A DNA stretch of 12,553 bases from an uncultured Micavibrio sp. (lineage in GTDB: Bacteria; Pseudomonadota; Alphaproteobacteria; Micavibrionales; UBA1664): contig CALBME010000135.1 of the NCBI GenBank assembly GCA_937896295.1, positions 1-12,553 of the forward strand. The letters run 5' to 3'. The position numbers and the translations under genes are program-made. Every line of letters begins with the position of its first letter. Within the stretch, counting starts at the first letter, position 1. The notes under the pieces were generated by a model. The model searched no databases. It worked only from the letters and a program-made list of their open reading frames with translations, and was not told the DNA's origin. Shown piece by piece: positions 1 to 7,252 of the stretch.

Positions 1-586
1 GCTTGCCGCCCTTTTCGTGCAGACGGACCCATAGGCGGCGGTTCTGGATGAAACAATCCTCGACCCGCATGGCCAGCGCCGCGCCAATCCGCGCGAAGGA
101 ATAGACCATCAGCCCGATCAGCGCCCGGTCGCGCAGTCCCACGGGCGTTGATACATCGATGCTGTCGAGAAGCTGTCGCGCTTCGGCGGGCGCGAGTACC
201 GGTGTTTTGCCGCGCTTTACCGAATGCTTCGGCCCCCGAACGGCGGTTGCCGGATTGAATGGCAGTACCCCGCCGGTTGCCAACCAGTCGAACATCATCC
301 GAATGGCGGCCAGGCGCTGCTTGACAGTCGGCGCAGAATGCTCCCGACCAAGAAGCTCAACATAGGCCGCAACGTGGAACGACGTGACGGCGGAGATCGA
401 CGGAATTTCAGCGTCCTGTAGCCAAGCGCAGAAGTCACCAATCGCCTTCACATAGGCACGTCGGGTATGCGGGTTTCGGATTTGTGCTGTAAAGAATTCC
501 AGAAAGCGGTTGGAGGCGCGGCTATTTGCTGCGCCGATGATCGTAGGCGTCGCTATTAACACAGAATGGCTCAGCTGAAGGCTCAT
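1..586 (-). CDS. Tyrosine recombinase/integrase, N-terminal part (cut by window edge)
   Basis: This site-specific recombinase of the tyrosine (XerC/XerD/phage integrase) family would cut and rejoin DNA through a covalent 3'-phosphotyrosine link. Only residues 1-195 lie in the window and the gene continues past position 1. Residues about 22-110 resemble the N-terminal SAM-like core-binding domain. The catalytic domain begins near residue 131. It shows the conserved RDRALIGLMVYSFARIGA block with the first catalytic arginine at about R166, and the HEKGGK beta-hairpin with the likely catalytic lysine K192. The remaining Arg/His/Tyr residues would lie outside the window. The start ATG (584-586) overlaps the stop of the upstream membrane-protein gene as ATGA, so translation is probably coupled. 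It could belong to a transposon or island end rather than to plasmid dimer resolution; the window does not decide this. Confidence 0.88.
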   Translation of the reverse strand, partial: MSLQLSHSVLIATPTIIGAANSRASNRFLEFFTAQIRNPHTRRAYVKAIGDFCAWLQDAEIPSISAVTSFHVAAYVELLGREHSAPTVKQRLAAIRMMFDWLATGGVLPFNPATAVRGPKHSVKRGKTPVLAPAEARQLLDSIDVSTPVGLRDRALIGLMVYSFARIGAALAMRVEDCFIQNRRLWVRLHEKGGK

Positions 587-933
587 GCTGCAAAGCCGCT
601 GAAGCCATTCAAGAGCGTCCCGCCAATAATGAGCGCAGGACCGATGACTTGGACAGCTAAGGCATCGAGCTCTTCCTGTCGTTCTTTTTCAATCCATTCG
701 GGTGGCGCGCTACTCGGATCTGCATAGCCACCATCAATAACTTGAGAAGCAACCCGCCACGCGTAGTAACCCTGCCTTAACACTGGGCGCCCAACAGACA
801 GGACTCCGAGGACGCAGATGATCGAACCAATTGCGGCCCAGATCGTAGGCCCTGGGATGCCCTTCACGCCAAACGGCACCAGCATTGCGATAGCAGCAAG
901 CAAGAGCATTAGTCGCGGATCGAATTTGCGCAT
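583..933 (-). CDS. Small predicted inner-membrane protein, function unknown
   Basis: I do not recognise this 116-residue protein. It has three hydrophobic stretches: about residues 8-23, 28-47 and 92-114. A polar, charged loop lies between the second and third (residues about 48-90, with a run of Glu/Lys/Arg near 80-90). A two- or three-pass inner-membrane protein is therefore likely. The ATG at 931-933 is preceded by a GAAAG-type Shine-Dalgarno in an A/G-rich leader. Its stop overlaps the recombinase start by four bases (ATGA), so the two genes are probably one transcript driven from the AT-rich region 934-1096. The pairing with a recombinase is odd, because no membrane partner is known to me for such enzymes. 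It may simply be the gene that the element inserted next to. Confidence 0.68.
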   Translation of the reverse strand: MRKFDPRLMLLLAAIAMLVPFGVKGIPGPTIWAAIGSIICVLGVLSVGRPVLRQGYYAWRVASQVIDGGYADPSSAPPEWIEKERQEELDALAVQVIGPALIIGGTLLNGFSGFAA

Positions 934-950
934 TGGTGGAAACTTTCTTT

Positions 951-994
951 TTTATATGATAAAGGATATTATCATATAAATTGATATCATCAAT
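951..994. promoter_or_regulatory. Two palindromes in a divergent AT-rich intergenic region
   Basis: A perfect 12-bp inverted repeat, TTTATATGATAA (951-962) and TTATCATATAAA (969-980), has a 6-bp spacer. It is directly followed by ATTGAT-ATC-ATCAAT (980-994). They lie between the start of the membrane-protein gene (933, minus strand) and the start of the exported-protein gene (1097, plus strand). This is a good position for a shared operator. The first repeat could also form a hairpin in the leader of the minus-strand transcript. No regulator gene lies next to it, so the binding protein is unknown. Confidence 0.5.
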
Positions 995-1096
995 ACGCCG
1001 CCAAAATGAAGGCTGGTCGGCTCGGACGATATTGACGTCACATCCTGTGCGAGCCTATTTTTTGAAACATATTGATCATAATGACGTTGGTGAATT

Positions 1097-2638
1097 ATGG
1101 CCCTTTGCCGCATCAGACATGCCCGAATTGTAATTGGCACAACAAGCGTGCTTGCCGCATCAATGTGCGGCATGGCTTTTGGGCAAGACCGCCCAACCGC
1201 ATCTTGCTCAACATTAGATACGACCGATGCGCGCTCCGTCGCAAATTGTATGCTAACATTTCGTGATCAAAAAAGCTCCTGGGTCTGGATTGATTACGCT
1301 CGCCCCCTTTCCTGCAAAGACATGATGGATGATTTTGCTAGGATGATCTCGGTGTCGCCAATCCATCCAGAATTTAAGGAAAGAATCGATAGAAATAAAT
1401 CACGATCGTCTTTCCCATCCTGCTCAACCATGTCTAAAGCATGGTCTTTAATGTCTCAAAAGAATTTATATTGGTCATCATGTGTCGATGATGACCATTT
1501 ATATTCTCCAGAACACATTGCACGCTGCATTTCATCAGCCAGACAGTCTTACAGTCGCATATCAAACAATATGTCGTGCGCTGATTCTAATCATATTTAT
1601 CTTGATCTGATCAATACAGCGGGGGCTATAAAATATAAAAACAATGAATTTTTCCATGAAACTAATATATATAAACGCATAATGGGCAGTAACTGGAATC
1701 CTTCTGTGAGCCTGTCAGGCAACAATTCCAAACAGATTCAGGATAGAATAGATTCATTGATAGCTGAATTGCGAGATAACCCATCTTTATCCGGAGAAGC
1801 TAGGAGAAGCATACGCAGGGAGCTTAGTACACTACAATCATCCCAAAGAGCCGAATCCCGGTCATCCCCGTATCATGGAGAACAGGGCCGTCAGTACGCA
1901 CGGGATCTGCCTGCGCTCTTTGGGCAGCCAAACGACCGCGCTGTTGATTGCGACACTATGGCCGTGGCGCTTGAAACTGTTTTTAAAACAAAGCCCACGT
2001 GGTCTGGATGCACGTCCGCAAATAAAAATGATCTAACGTCGATCTCTAAATCATGCCTGCCGAAGCCCACATTGCTGGGTATCCGGAATTGTGATGATGC
2101 GCGGATCGCATTAAAAAGAAGCGCATTGGAATCTTTGGGTGCAGATACAGCTAATAGTATAGGTACTTATACTTGCGATCAGTTTTCCTCTGTGATTGCG
2201 ATGGCAGAAGATGCTCGGAAACAAGAAGCAGCCGAGGCTGCAAAACGACGTACTGAAGTGCAAGCAGCTGAAATAGCTGAAAAAAAACGCAAAGAAGAGG
2301 AGAGAAGTAGGCCAACCCCTGCGTGTGAACCTTTTCACAGTGAGCTTGTTAAACTGGATAAAGAAGTTGAAAGGATATACCTTCAGTCATTTGGATCCAA
2401 CAAGCTTAATGAAGCGCTTGGTCCTGTTGTTGCGTTGCAAATGATGGCGGTATGTCCCGTTATGGACGCAAAATATCCTATGTACTTCTACGATCTTTGC
2501 ATCGACAAACTATCAACCGACAGCAACGGGAACAATCGACCCGGATGGATTGGATCAAGCCCTGTTCCAGCGGAAACAAAAAAGCAAATGCAAAACTTGT
2601 TCACGAGAGCTGCGGCAGGCGGCTGCTTTGCAAGATAG
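1097..2638 (+). CDS. Exported cysteine-rich protein of unknown function
   Basis: The 513-residue product begins with a Sec-type signal peptide: Arg/His-rich residues 5-10, a hydrophobic core at 11-28, and a plausible signal-peptidase I site after AFG at residue 29. The mature part has 16 cysteines (37, 51, 73, 109, 129, 144, 161, 285, 305, 320, 332, 360, 410, 453, 468, 510). This even number suggests disulfides in the periplasm or outside the cell. A Cys-started helix motif recurs at C73, C109, C161, C285, C332 and C360. Residues about 212-255 are charged and probably helical. Residues about 368-405 are Ala/Glu/Lys/Arg-rich and likely a coiled coil. The C-terminal domain (410-510) holds four cysteines. 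The region about 1370-1720 is clearly AT-richer than the backbone, which suggests acquisition. I recognise no family. A surface, adhesion or inhibitor-type role is possible but unsupported. Confidence 0.8.
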   Translation: MALCRIRHARIVIGTTSVLAASMCGMAFGQDRPTASCSTLDTTDARSVANCMLTFRDQKSSWVWIDYARPLSCKDMMDDFARMISVSPIHPEFKERIDRNKSRSSFPSCSTMSKAWSLMSQKNLYWSSCVDDDHLYSPEHIARCISSARQSYSRISNNMSCADSNHIYLDLINTAGAIKYKNNEFFHETNIYKRIMGSNWNPSVSLSGNNSKQIQDRIDSLIAELRDNPSLSGEARRSIRRELSTLQSSQRAESRSSPYHGEQGRQYARDLPALFGQPNDRAVDCDTMAVALETVFKTKPTWSGCTSANKNDLTSISKSCLPKPTLLGIRNCDDARIALKRSALESLGADTANSIGTYTCDQFSSVIAMAEDARKQEAAEAAKRRTEVQAAEIAEKKRKEEERSRPTPACEPFHSELVKLDKEVERIYLQSFGSNKLNEALGPVVALQMMAVCPVMDAKYPMYFYDLCIDKLSTDSNGNNRPGWIGSSPVPAETKKQMQNLFTRAAAGGCFAR

Positions 2639-2692
2639 AAAGCCTGACAGAAACACTCCGCTTTGCGGTGCGCTGATGCGCTATCAGACTGC

Positions 2693-3016
2693 TTACCGGA
2701 CAGAAAGGACAGCGATTGTTCCTGCTCCGCTTTGAATGCGCGGCCGGATCATAATTTCAACGTCGTGCTCCATAGCCGTTAGAAAACTCATAAGCTTTTC
2801 GACGGAAAAGCCATCGAGCCGATAATTTGCAAGGGCTGAAATTTTTGGCTGCGGAACACCGAGAAGCCGTGCAGCATCAGCCTGCTTTACCCCCCGCTCT
2901 TTCAGCAGGTCATTCAAGGCAAGCGCGAGCCTAGTCTTGGTCTGCCGTTCAACGGCATCCGGCATGCCGAGGTCAGCAAAGACGTTCCGGGTGCCGTGTG
3001 TGATTGTATCGTTCAT
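2693..3016 (-). CDS. XRE/HTH_37-type antitoxin (HigA-like)
   Basis: This 107-residue helix-turn-helix protein is probably the antitoxin of the toxin gene just upstream. It would neutralise the toxin by direct binding and repress the shared promoter. The helix-turn-helix spans about residues 44-64 (KQADAARLLGVPQPKISALA), after a helical N-terminal segment containing the TRLALALNDLL stretch. A C-terminal segment VEIMIRPR follows, as is typical of this small antitoxin class. I chose the ATG at 3014-3016 because a strong GGGAGG ribosome binding site stands just before it; an upstream GTG at 3067 would fall inside the toxin gene. It begins one base after the toxin stop, giving the toxin-first order of higBA operons. 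It ends convergently with the exported-protein gene, about 55 bp away. Confidence 0.87.
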   Translation of the reverse strand: MNDTITHGTRNVFADLGMPDAVERQTKTRLALALNDLLKERGVKQADAARLLGVPQPKISALANYRLDGFSVEKLMSFLTAMEHDVEIMIRPRIQSGAGTIAVLSVR

Positions 3017-3017
3017 G

Positions 3018-3413
3018 TTAGCCTCCCTTTCCCTTGGATGCTTGCTGTGTCTGTTCATAGTTGGCACGAGCGCGTTTCAATCGTTCGTGGACCAGATCGA
3101 TGTCGCCTTTGGTGGTTCGAATACCCGAAGGAGATTTCTTCTGGAAGGCATGAAGGACGTAAACCACGCCTTCAAACCGAACGGTATAAATCGCCCGATA
3201 GGCGTTTCCGTCATGGCTTTCGACGACTTCGAGAACCCCCGTGCCCTCCCCCTTCCAGGCTTTTGCGTGCGGATGCTTGCCGCCAAGCTGCGCGAGGCCA
3301 AGGGCATATCCCATGTCGCTGCGTACCTGATCGGGAAATTCCAGAAAATCAGCTTTTGAAGAGCCCACCCAATGAAGGGGCTTTTCGGTTGCCCTAGATA
3401 CAAAACGCGTCAT
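3018..3413 (-). CDS. HigB/RelE-superfamily toxin, phage Gp49-like
   Basis: This 131-residue basic protein matches the Gp49-like (PF05973/COG4679) branch of RelE/HigB toxins. Characterised members of the superfamily cleave mRNA at the ribosome. Visible family features are the N-terminal KPLHWVGSSKADF segment and the central GLAQLGGKHPHAK block. After these come the strands carrying YRAIYTVRF (R73 as a likely functional residue) and YVLHAFQKKS (about residues 85-94), then a Lys/Arg-rich C-terminal helix. I chose the ATG at 3411-3413. A TTG at 3426-3428 is possible but lies inside the palindrome at 3421-3438, which is better read as the operator. The toxin precedes its antitoxin by one base, so both are translated from one transcript. 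Activity is inferred from family only. Confidence 0.86.
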   Translation of the reverse strand: MTRFVSRATEKPLHWVGSSKADFLEFPDQVRSDMGYALGLAQLGGKHPHAKAWKGEGTGVLEVVESHDGNAYRAIYTVRFEGVVYVLHAFQKKSPSGIRTTKGDIDLVHERLKRARANYEQTQQASKGKGG

Positions 3414-3420
3414 ACTTGAA

Positions 3421-3438
3421 TATACCAATACAGGTATA
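3421..3438 (-). promoter_or_regulatory. Palindromic operator of the toxin-antitoxin operon
   Basis: TATACC (3421-3426) and GGTATA (3433-3438) form a perfect inverted repeat with a 6-bp spacer, centred about 16 bp upstream of the toxin ATG. Antitoxins with helix-turn-helix domains usually repress their own operon at such sites, so this is the likely target of the downstream XRE protein. The AT-rich arms may overlap the -10 region. Confidence 0.6.
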
Positions 3439-3465
3439 AAATCACAAGAATTTTTTGCGCTCCTT

Positions 3466-3514
3466 GTTCGATTTGCCCTGCGGGCAGCATCGAATTTGCC
3501 GTAGGAGGTCTGAT
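3466..3514. repeat. GC-rich hairpin repeat, copy A
   Basis: A 29-base palindromic core (3466-3494) pairs TTCGAT with ATCGAA and GCCC with GGGC. It is followed by a tail GCCGTAGGAGGTCTGAT. A second copy lies at 7901-7950. The core of copy B is the reverse complement of this one with a single mismatch, while the tail is in the same orientation. It resembles REP-like intergenic elements. Before the Tn3 insertion, the two copies would have flanked the zinc-ribbon gene at about 600 bp distance. The rest of the gap 3414-3680 holds only the operator and weak inverted repeats. Confidence 0.6.
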
Positions 3515-3680
3515 ATAAGAGCCAGATAGGTTGATGGTGCCGTCACCCGTTAAGCTTAGGGCAGGAGCTTCCTAAAACCTTCGCCAAAGGTCTAGAACGC
3601 GATTATTCTGCCTGTATAAGTTAGTTAAATCCATCAACCATGGTCCAATTGATCGCTGCATACATCGCAAGGAACAATAA

Positions 3681-4037
3681 ATGCTGACTTCCTGCCCTAA
3701 CTGCAATAACAAAATTAGTGATCAAGCAGATCAGTGCCCAAAATGCCATTTTCATACGCAGTCTTCTGGAACTAAGCCATGTAAAACGTGTGGAACAATG
3801 TTGGTTGTTAAAAACCATTCGTACGTACAAACATATTCAACTATTCAAGACGGAACCAGTGAAACTAGCCATATGTCTGTATATAAAGCATGTACAGAAT
3901 GCGGTGATCCAAAACCATTTGTATCTTTGGAGGTGAAGGTTCACATCGTAACACGAATTATTATTTTTATTGTAGGTATTGCAATATTTACGTATTTTAT
4001 ATACTTAATTTCAATTGCCAATAAGCCGCCTAAATAG
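3681..4037 (+). CDS. Zinc-ribbon protein with one C-terminal membrane segment
   Basis: This 118-residue protein carries four CxxC pairs: C5/C8, C19/C22, C34/C37 and C71/C74. The first two pairs form a typical zinc ribbon; the last two may form a second, longer-spaced one. Residues about 92-112 are strongly hydrophobic (Ile/Phe/Tyr-rich), followed by a short tail ending KPPK. This predicts a single membrane helix with the zinc-binding part in the cytoplasm. An AAGGAA ribosome binding site stands about 8 bases before the ATG. The gene is AT-rich with codon use unlike the plasmid backbone, which suggests transfer from a low-GC source. The protein class occurs on many mobile elements without a known role, and I do not assign one. 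Confidence 0.8.
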   Translation: MLTSCPNCNNKISDQADQCPKCHFHTQSSGTKPCKTCGTMLVVKNHSYVQTYSTIQDGTSETSHMSVYKACTECGDPKPFVSLEVKVHIVTRIIIFIVGIAIFTYFIYLISIANKPPK

Positions 4038-4049
4038 GCAGGGTCTATC

Positions 4050-4054
4050 AAGTT
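4050..4054. repeat. Tn3 target-site duplication, left copy (AAGTT)
   Basis: AAGTT directly precedes the left terminal GGGG and is repeated exactly at 7880-7884 after the right terminal CCCC. A 5-bp duplication is the hallmark of Tn3-family transposition. It shows that the whole element arrived here in a single insertion. Confidence 0.93.
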
Positions 4055-4092
4055 GGGGTCAGAACAAGAGCTGTTCGCAATCATACGCTAAG
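4055..4092 (+). repeat. Left terminal inverted repeat of the Tn3 element (tnpA side)
   Basis: This 38-bp end starts GGGGTCAGAACAAGAGCTGT and finishes with ACGCTAAG, the inner motif widely conserved in Tn3-family ends. It is the binding site for TnpA. It lies 19 bp beyond the transposase stop codon. Confidence 0.93.
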
Positions 4093-4111
4093 AGCGAACG
4101 GAGACTGCAGG

Positions 4112-7087
4112 CTATGCGGCGTAGCGGGATTTTGCGGGCAAGCGGAGTGGCCTGAAGCCTTCTGCAAGGTCTGGCGCGGCATCCCAGGCATAGATCCCGG
4201 TGAGATTGATGTGCTCCCAGCTCAGCGGCGAGACGTGTTTGAGCAGGGTATCAGGGATGACCCGACCGTTTTGGCGTAAATGGGCGACGGCCCGGCTGAG
4301 ATAGACGGTGTTCCAGTGAACGATCGCGCTGACGACGAGATTGAGACCGGAGGCCCGGAAGGCCTGACTTTCGAATGATCTATCGCGGATTTCCCCGCGC
4401 TCGTGGAAAAAGACGGCGCGCTTGAGCTTATGGGCGGCCTCGCCCTTGTTGAGACCGGCCTGACAGCGCCGGCGCAGGGCCGGGCTGGAATACCATTCGA
4501 TCATGAACAGGGATCGCTCGATCCGACCGAGTTCCCGCAGGGCTCTCGCCAGTTGGCTCGGGTTTGGTGAAGCCGCGAGCTTCTTGAGGATCGTCGAGGG
4601 TGCGACGGTTCGCGAGCGGATCGAGGCCGCCAGATGCAAAAGATCATTCCAGTATTCGAGAACGAGGGCAGTGTTGATCGGGGTGCCGATATGCCCTGCC
4701 AGAGCCGGATAGGCGTCGGCCTTTTCGAACGAGTGGAGTTTCCGATCCTTGAGATTGCGCAGGCGAGGCGCGAAGCGCTTGCCGATCAGGGCGAAGAGCG
4801 CGAACACATGATCGCTGGCGCCGCCCGTGTCGGTGAAGTGCTCCTCGATATCGAGGATGGTGTCGTGGTCGAACAGCCCGTCCAGAACATAGGCCGCCTC
4901 GCTTTCCGTCGGGCTGATCGGCAGGATGCCGAAATAGCCATACTGATCGGAGAGGTGGCTGTAGAATTTGGTGCCGGGCTCGCTGCCATAATGCAGATTG
5001 ATGTCGCCGCGTCCCGCAGCGCGGTCACTCGCCCGGAAGAACTGGCCGTCGGACGAGGCGGTTGTTCCATCGCCCCATAAGGCGGCATGGGGATGGCGGG
5101 CATGGGCATCGGTGATGCAGGCCTGCGCGGATCGGTAGGTTTGCGTGCGGGCATGGAACATGCGCATCCAGCCGATCTGATGCGCGGTGATCCCTTTCGA
5201 GGCGCCGGCCATGCGTTTGGGGCCGAGATTGGTGGCATCCGCGAGGATGCCCGCGAGCATGGCGGAGATATTGTGTGGCATGTCCCCGGTCCGGACATGG
5301 GTGAACTGGTCGGCGAAGCCGGTCCATTCATGAACCTCCCGGAGGAGATCGGGGACTTCGACCAGCGGATACATCTCGTTCAGTTCAAGGTTCAACGCCT
5401 CGGATGCTGGCGGAACCTCGCTGGCCAGCGGTGTCACCAGAAGGGTCCCGCCTTCAAGACGGACCCCGTCGAGCCTGCCGTTCCGGGCGCGATAAGCGAG
5501 GCGTTTGAGATTGAAGTCGAGCGCGGCCTGCATGTCCGCGAGCCATGCAGCCCCATCGCGCTGGACGCCGAGGCCAAGCTGGTCGCTGTCCTTGAGATCG
5601 GTGAAGGCCGGGCGCGGCATGAGATGCTCATCTATCGGCCGGAATGCCCGGCTCCCCTCGACCCAGATATCTGCCGAGCGTAGCCGCTCCCGCAACGCCG
5701 CCAGCGTGGCAATCTCGTAGAGACGACGATCCGGTTTTGCGTCGTGCAAGATCAGCTTACGGGCTGCTACGCCAAGATGGGCAACCGGAAACCGATCAGG
5801 AAGGTTCCGTCGCCGGTCTTCATGAAGGGATTTAAGGATTTCTATCGCCGAGAGCAGCGGATCGCTCCGGCGCGCAGAGCGGAAGGAGAAGGTCCGGAGG
5901 AACTGCGCCGCATATTTGCGGATATTCGGATAGTGCTCCGCGGCCACCAGCAGGGGATCAGGGTCGCCATTCTCCACCATGGCCTCTAGCGCCGGCTTTA
6001 CCTGCAGGAGGCGATGCCAGCCAACGCGCCGGTTGATCGTTTCGATCGCATCCTCGTCGCTGTCGTTGGCGGTCTGAAGGGCCAGGATCGTGTCGAGAAA
6101 CAGCCGGAGCACCTTCGCTGTTTCCTTGCGTGTCTCGATATGGCGCTGGACCTTGCGATTGTTGGCCTTGGAAAAGAGCCTGCCCATCAGCTTGATGAAC
6201 ATGGTGACCGCAGCGTCGGTCAACATCTCCCCGAGCCTGATGATCTGGACGATGATTGTCGCGCGCCGACGGCTGGCGTTGAAATCAGCGGCAAGCCAGG
6301 CCGGGGTGACATCGCCCTCCCGGATCATCTGGTCCCAGCGCCCGGAATGGATGCGATCCTGCAAGCGAGAATCGACATCAAGGGCACGAAGAAAGATGAG
6401 CCGCTCCATCATGGCGAGCAGATTGCCGGCGGATGGCGCATCCGGAGCGGATCGCAGCCAATGGAAACGCGTCTGTGCGATGGCAGGATCGACCTTCAAC
6501 ATATCGTCGAAGCGCCGGAGCTGTTCCGGAGAGAAACCGGAGACCAGCGCTTCCTCAGCACGTCGCCGGGCGATGGCGCGTCCCGCCAGCCCGATCCGCT
6601 CGATCGTCTCTGGTGGAGGCAGCAATACGTGATGCTCCCGAAACGTGGTGATGATGGCTCTGGCGATCATCGAGCCCTTGTCCGTCGCCGATGCCGCTTC
6701 GATCGCGGATACCAAGGCAGCCCGCCGATCCGGTGCAGCGGCGGTTCGCATGCCGAGATAGGCGAGGAGGTGCGAGACATGCTCCAGCCGGGTTGGCTCC
6801 CGCTGCGCATAAAATTGGAAGCTGTCGGGATCGGTACCCAGTTGGTCCGCGATATAATCGAGCATCGCCCCTGGTGGGACCTCGTTGGGCATGAGTGTCC
6901 GGCCGGGATAACGCATCAGGCAGAGCTGGATGGCAAAGCCAAGCCGGTTGTGCCTGCGCCGGCGGATCGTGATCTCCAGCTGATCGGCCGGAGACAGAGT
7001 GTAGTGGCGGATCAGGCTCTCCTCGTCGGTCGGCACGCCGAGCAGCGCGGCCCTATCTTCACGCCTGAGAAGTTTTCGCCGAGCCAT
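4112..7087 (-). CDS. tnpA: Tn3-family transposase TnpA
   Basis: This 991-residue DDE transposase catalyses replicative transposition to a cointegrate; family members are close to 1000 residues, so this one is full length. The N-terminal DUF4158-type DNA-binding region (about 1-165) recognises the 38-bp ends. The C-terminal RNase H-like domain (about 580-970) carries the family blocks ADATNLG (about 616), GDGTTASSDGQ (about 672-682), HFTDTGG (about 750), LNKGEA (about 880) and WNTVYL near the end. By analogy with Tn4430 the catalytic triad should be D680, D753 and E883; this mapping is from recall, not an alignment. The start ATG (7085-7087) faces the res region, so expression is probably repressed by TnpR. 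No frameshift or stop interrupts it. Confidence 0.97.
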   Translation of the reverse strand: MARRKLLRREDRAALLGVPTDEESLIRHYTLSPADQLEITIRRRRHNRLGFAIQLCLMRYPGRTLMPNEVPPGAMLDYIADQLGTDPDSFQFYAQREPTRLEHVSHLLAYLGMRTAAAPDRRAALVSAIEAASATDKGSMIARAIITTFREHHVLLPPPETIERIGLAGRAIARRRAEEALVSGFSPEQLRRFDDMLKVDPAIAQTRFHWLRSAPDAPSAGNLLAMMERLIFLRALDVDSRLQDRIHSGRWDQMIREGDVTPAWLAADFNASRRRATIIVQIIRLGEMLTDAAVTMFIKLMGRLFSKANNRKVQRHIETRKETAKVLRLFLDTILALQTANDSDEDAIETINRRVGWHRLLQVKPALEAMVENGDPDPLLVAAEHYPNIRKYAAQFLRTFSFRSARRSDPLLSAIEILKSLHEDRRRNLPDRFPVAHLGVAARKLILHDAKPDRRLYEIATLAALRERLRSADIWVEGSRAFRPIDEHLMPRPAFTDLKDSDQLGLGVQRDGAAWLADMQAALDFNLKRLAYRARNGRLDGVRLEGGTLLVTPLASEVPPASEALNLELNEMYPLVEVPDLLREVHEWTGFADQFTHVRTGDMPHNISAMLAGILADATNLGPKRMAGASKGITAHQIGWMRMFHARTQTYRSAQACITDAHARHPHAALWGDGTTASSDGQFFRASDRAAGRGDINLHYGSEPGTKFYSHLSDQYGYFGILPISPTESEAAYVLDGLFDHDTILDIEEHFTDTGGASDHVFALFALIGKRFAPRLRNLKDRKLHSFEKADAYPALAGHIGTPINTALVLEYWNDLLHLAASIRSRTVAPSTILKKLAASPNPSQLARALRELGRIERSLFMIEWYSSPALRRRCQAGLNKGEAAHKLKRAVFFHERGEIRDRSFESQAFRASGLNLVVSAIVHWNTVYLSRAVAHLRQNGRVIPDTLLKHVSPLSWEHINLTGIYAWDAAPDLAEGFRPLRLPAKSRYAA

Positions 7088-7123
7088 ATCTTATTCCGTG
7101 CAACGCGTGCCAATGGTCTCCGC

Positions 7124-7232
7124 CTGTCCGGAAACGAGCGGTTTCGTACAGGGTCAAGGCAGAATGTCCATAAATTATCTTGACAGAATTATGGACATAT
7201 CAAACATTCCGGACATCCTATTCGGACGAATT
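7124..7232. promoter_or_regulatory. res: Three-subsite res region of the Tn3 element
   Basis: Repeated half-sites TGTCCGGAA or TGTCCATAA and their complements form three clusters between tnpA and tnpR. The candidate subsite I is 7124-7151: 28 bp, palindromic with CTGT/ACAG ends and AAAC/GTTT. Subsite II is 7165-7197: TGTCCATAA with TTATGGACA, 33 bp. Subsite III starts at about 7207 with TTCCGGACA and the related TTCGGACGA. These lengths and the order fit the I/II/III pattern of Tn3 and gamma-delta res. Crossover would occur at subsite I, nearest tnpA. The divergent tnpA and tnpR promoters should overlap these sites, which gives autorepression by TnpR. Confidence 0.8.
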
Positions 7233-7252
7233 CAGCGCCTTTCCGGATCATC

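Noticed and set aside
2657..2681. Short stems CCGC-TTT-GCGG and GCGC-TGAT-GCGC between convergent genes as a terminator
   Set aside because: The stems are only 4 bp and no T-tract follows on either strand, so an intrinsic terminator cannot be claimed.
3615..3620. TATAAG as a -10 box for the zinc-ribbon gene
   Set aside because: No convincing -35 element is found at 16-18 bp distance, so a promoter call would be a guess.
6014..7183. Long plus-strand open frame (389 codons) antisense to tnpA
   Set aside because: It is a shadow of the GC-rich transposase gene. It has no recognisable domain, no ribosome binding site, and it runs across the tnpA start and into the res region.
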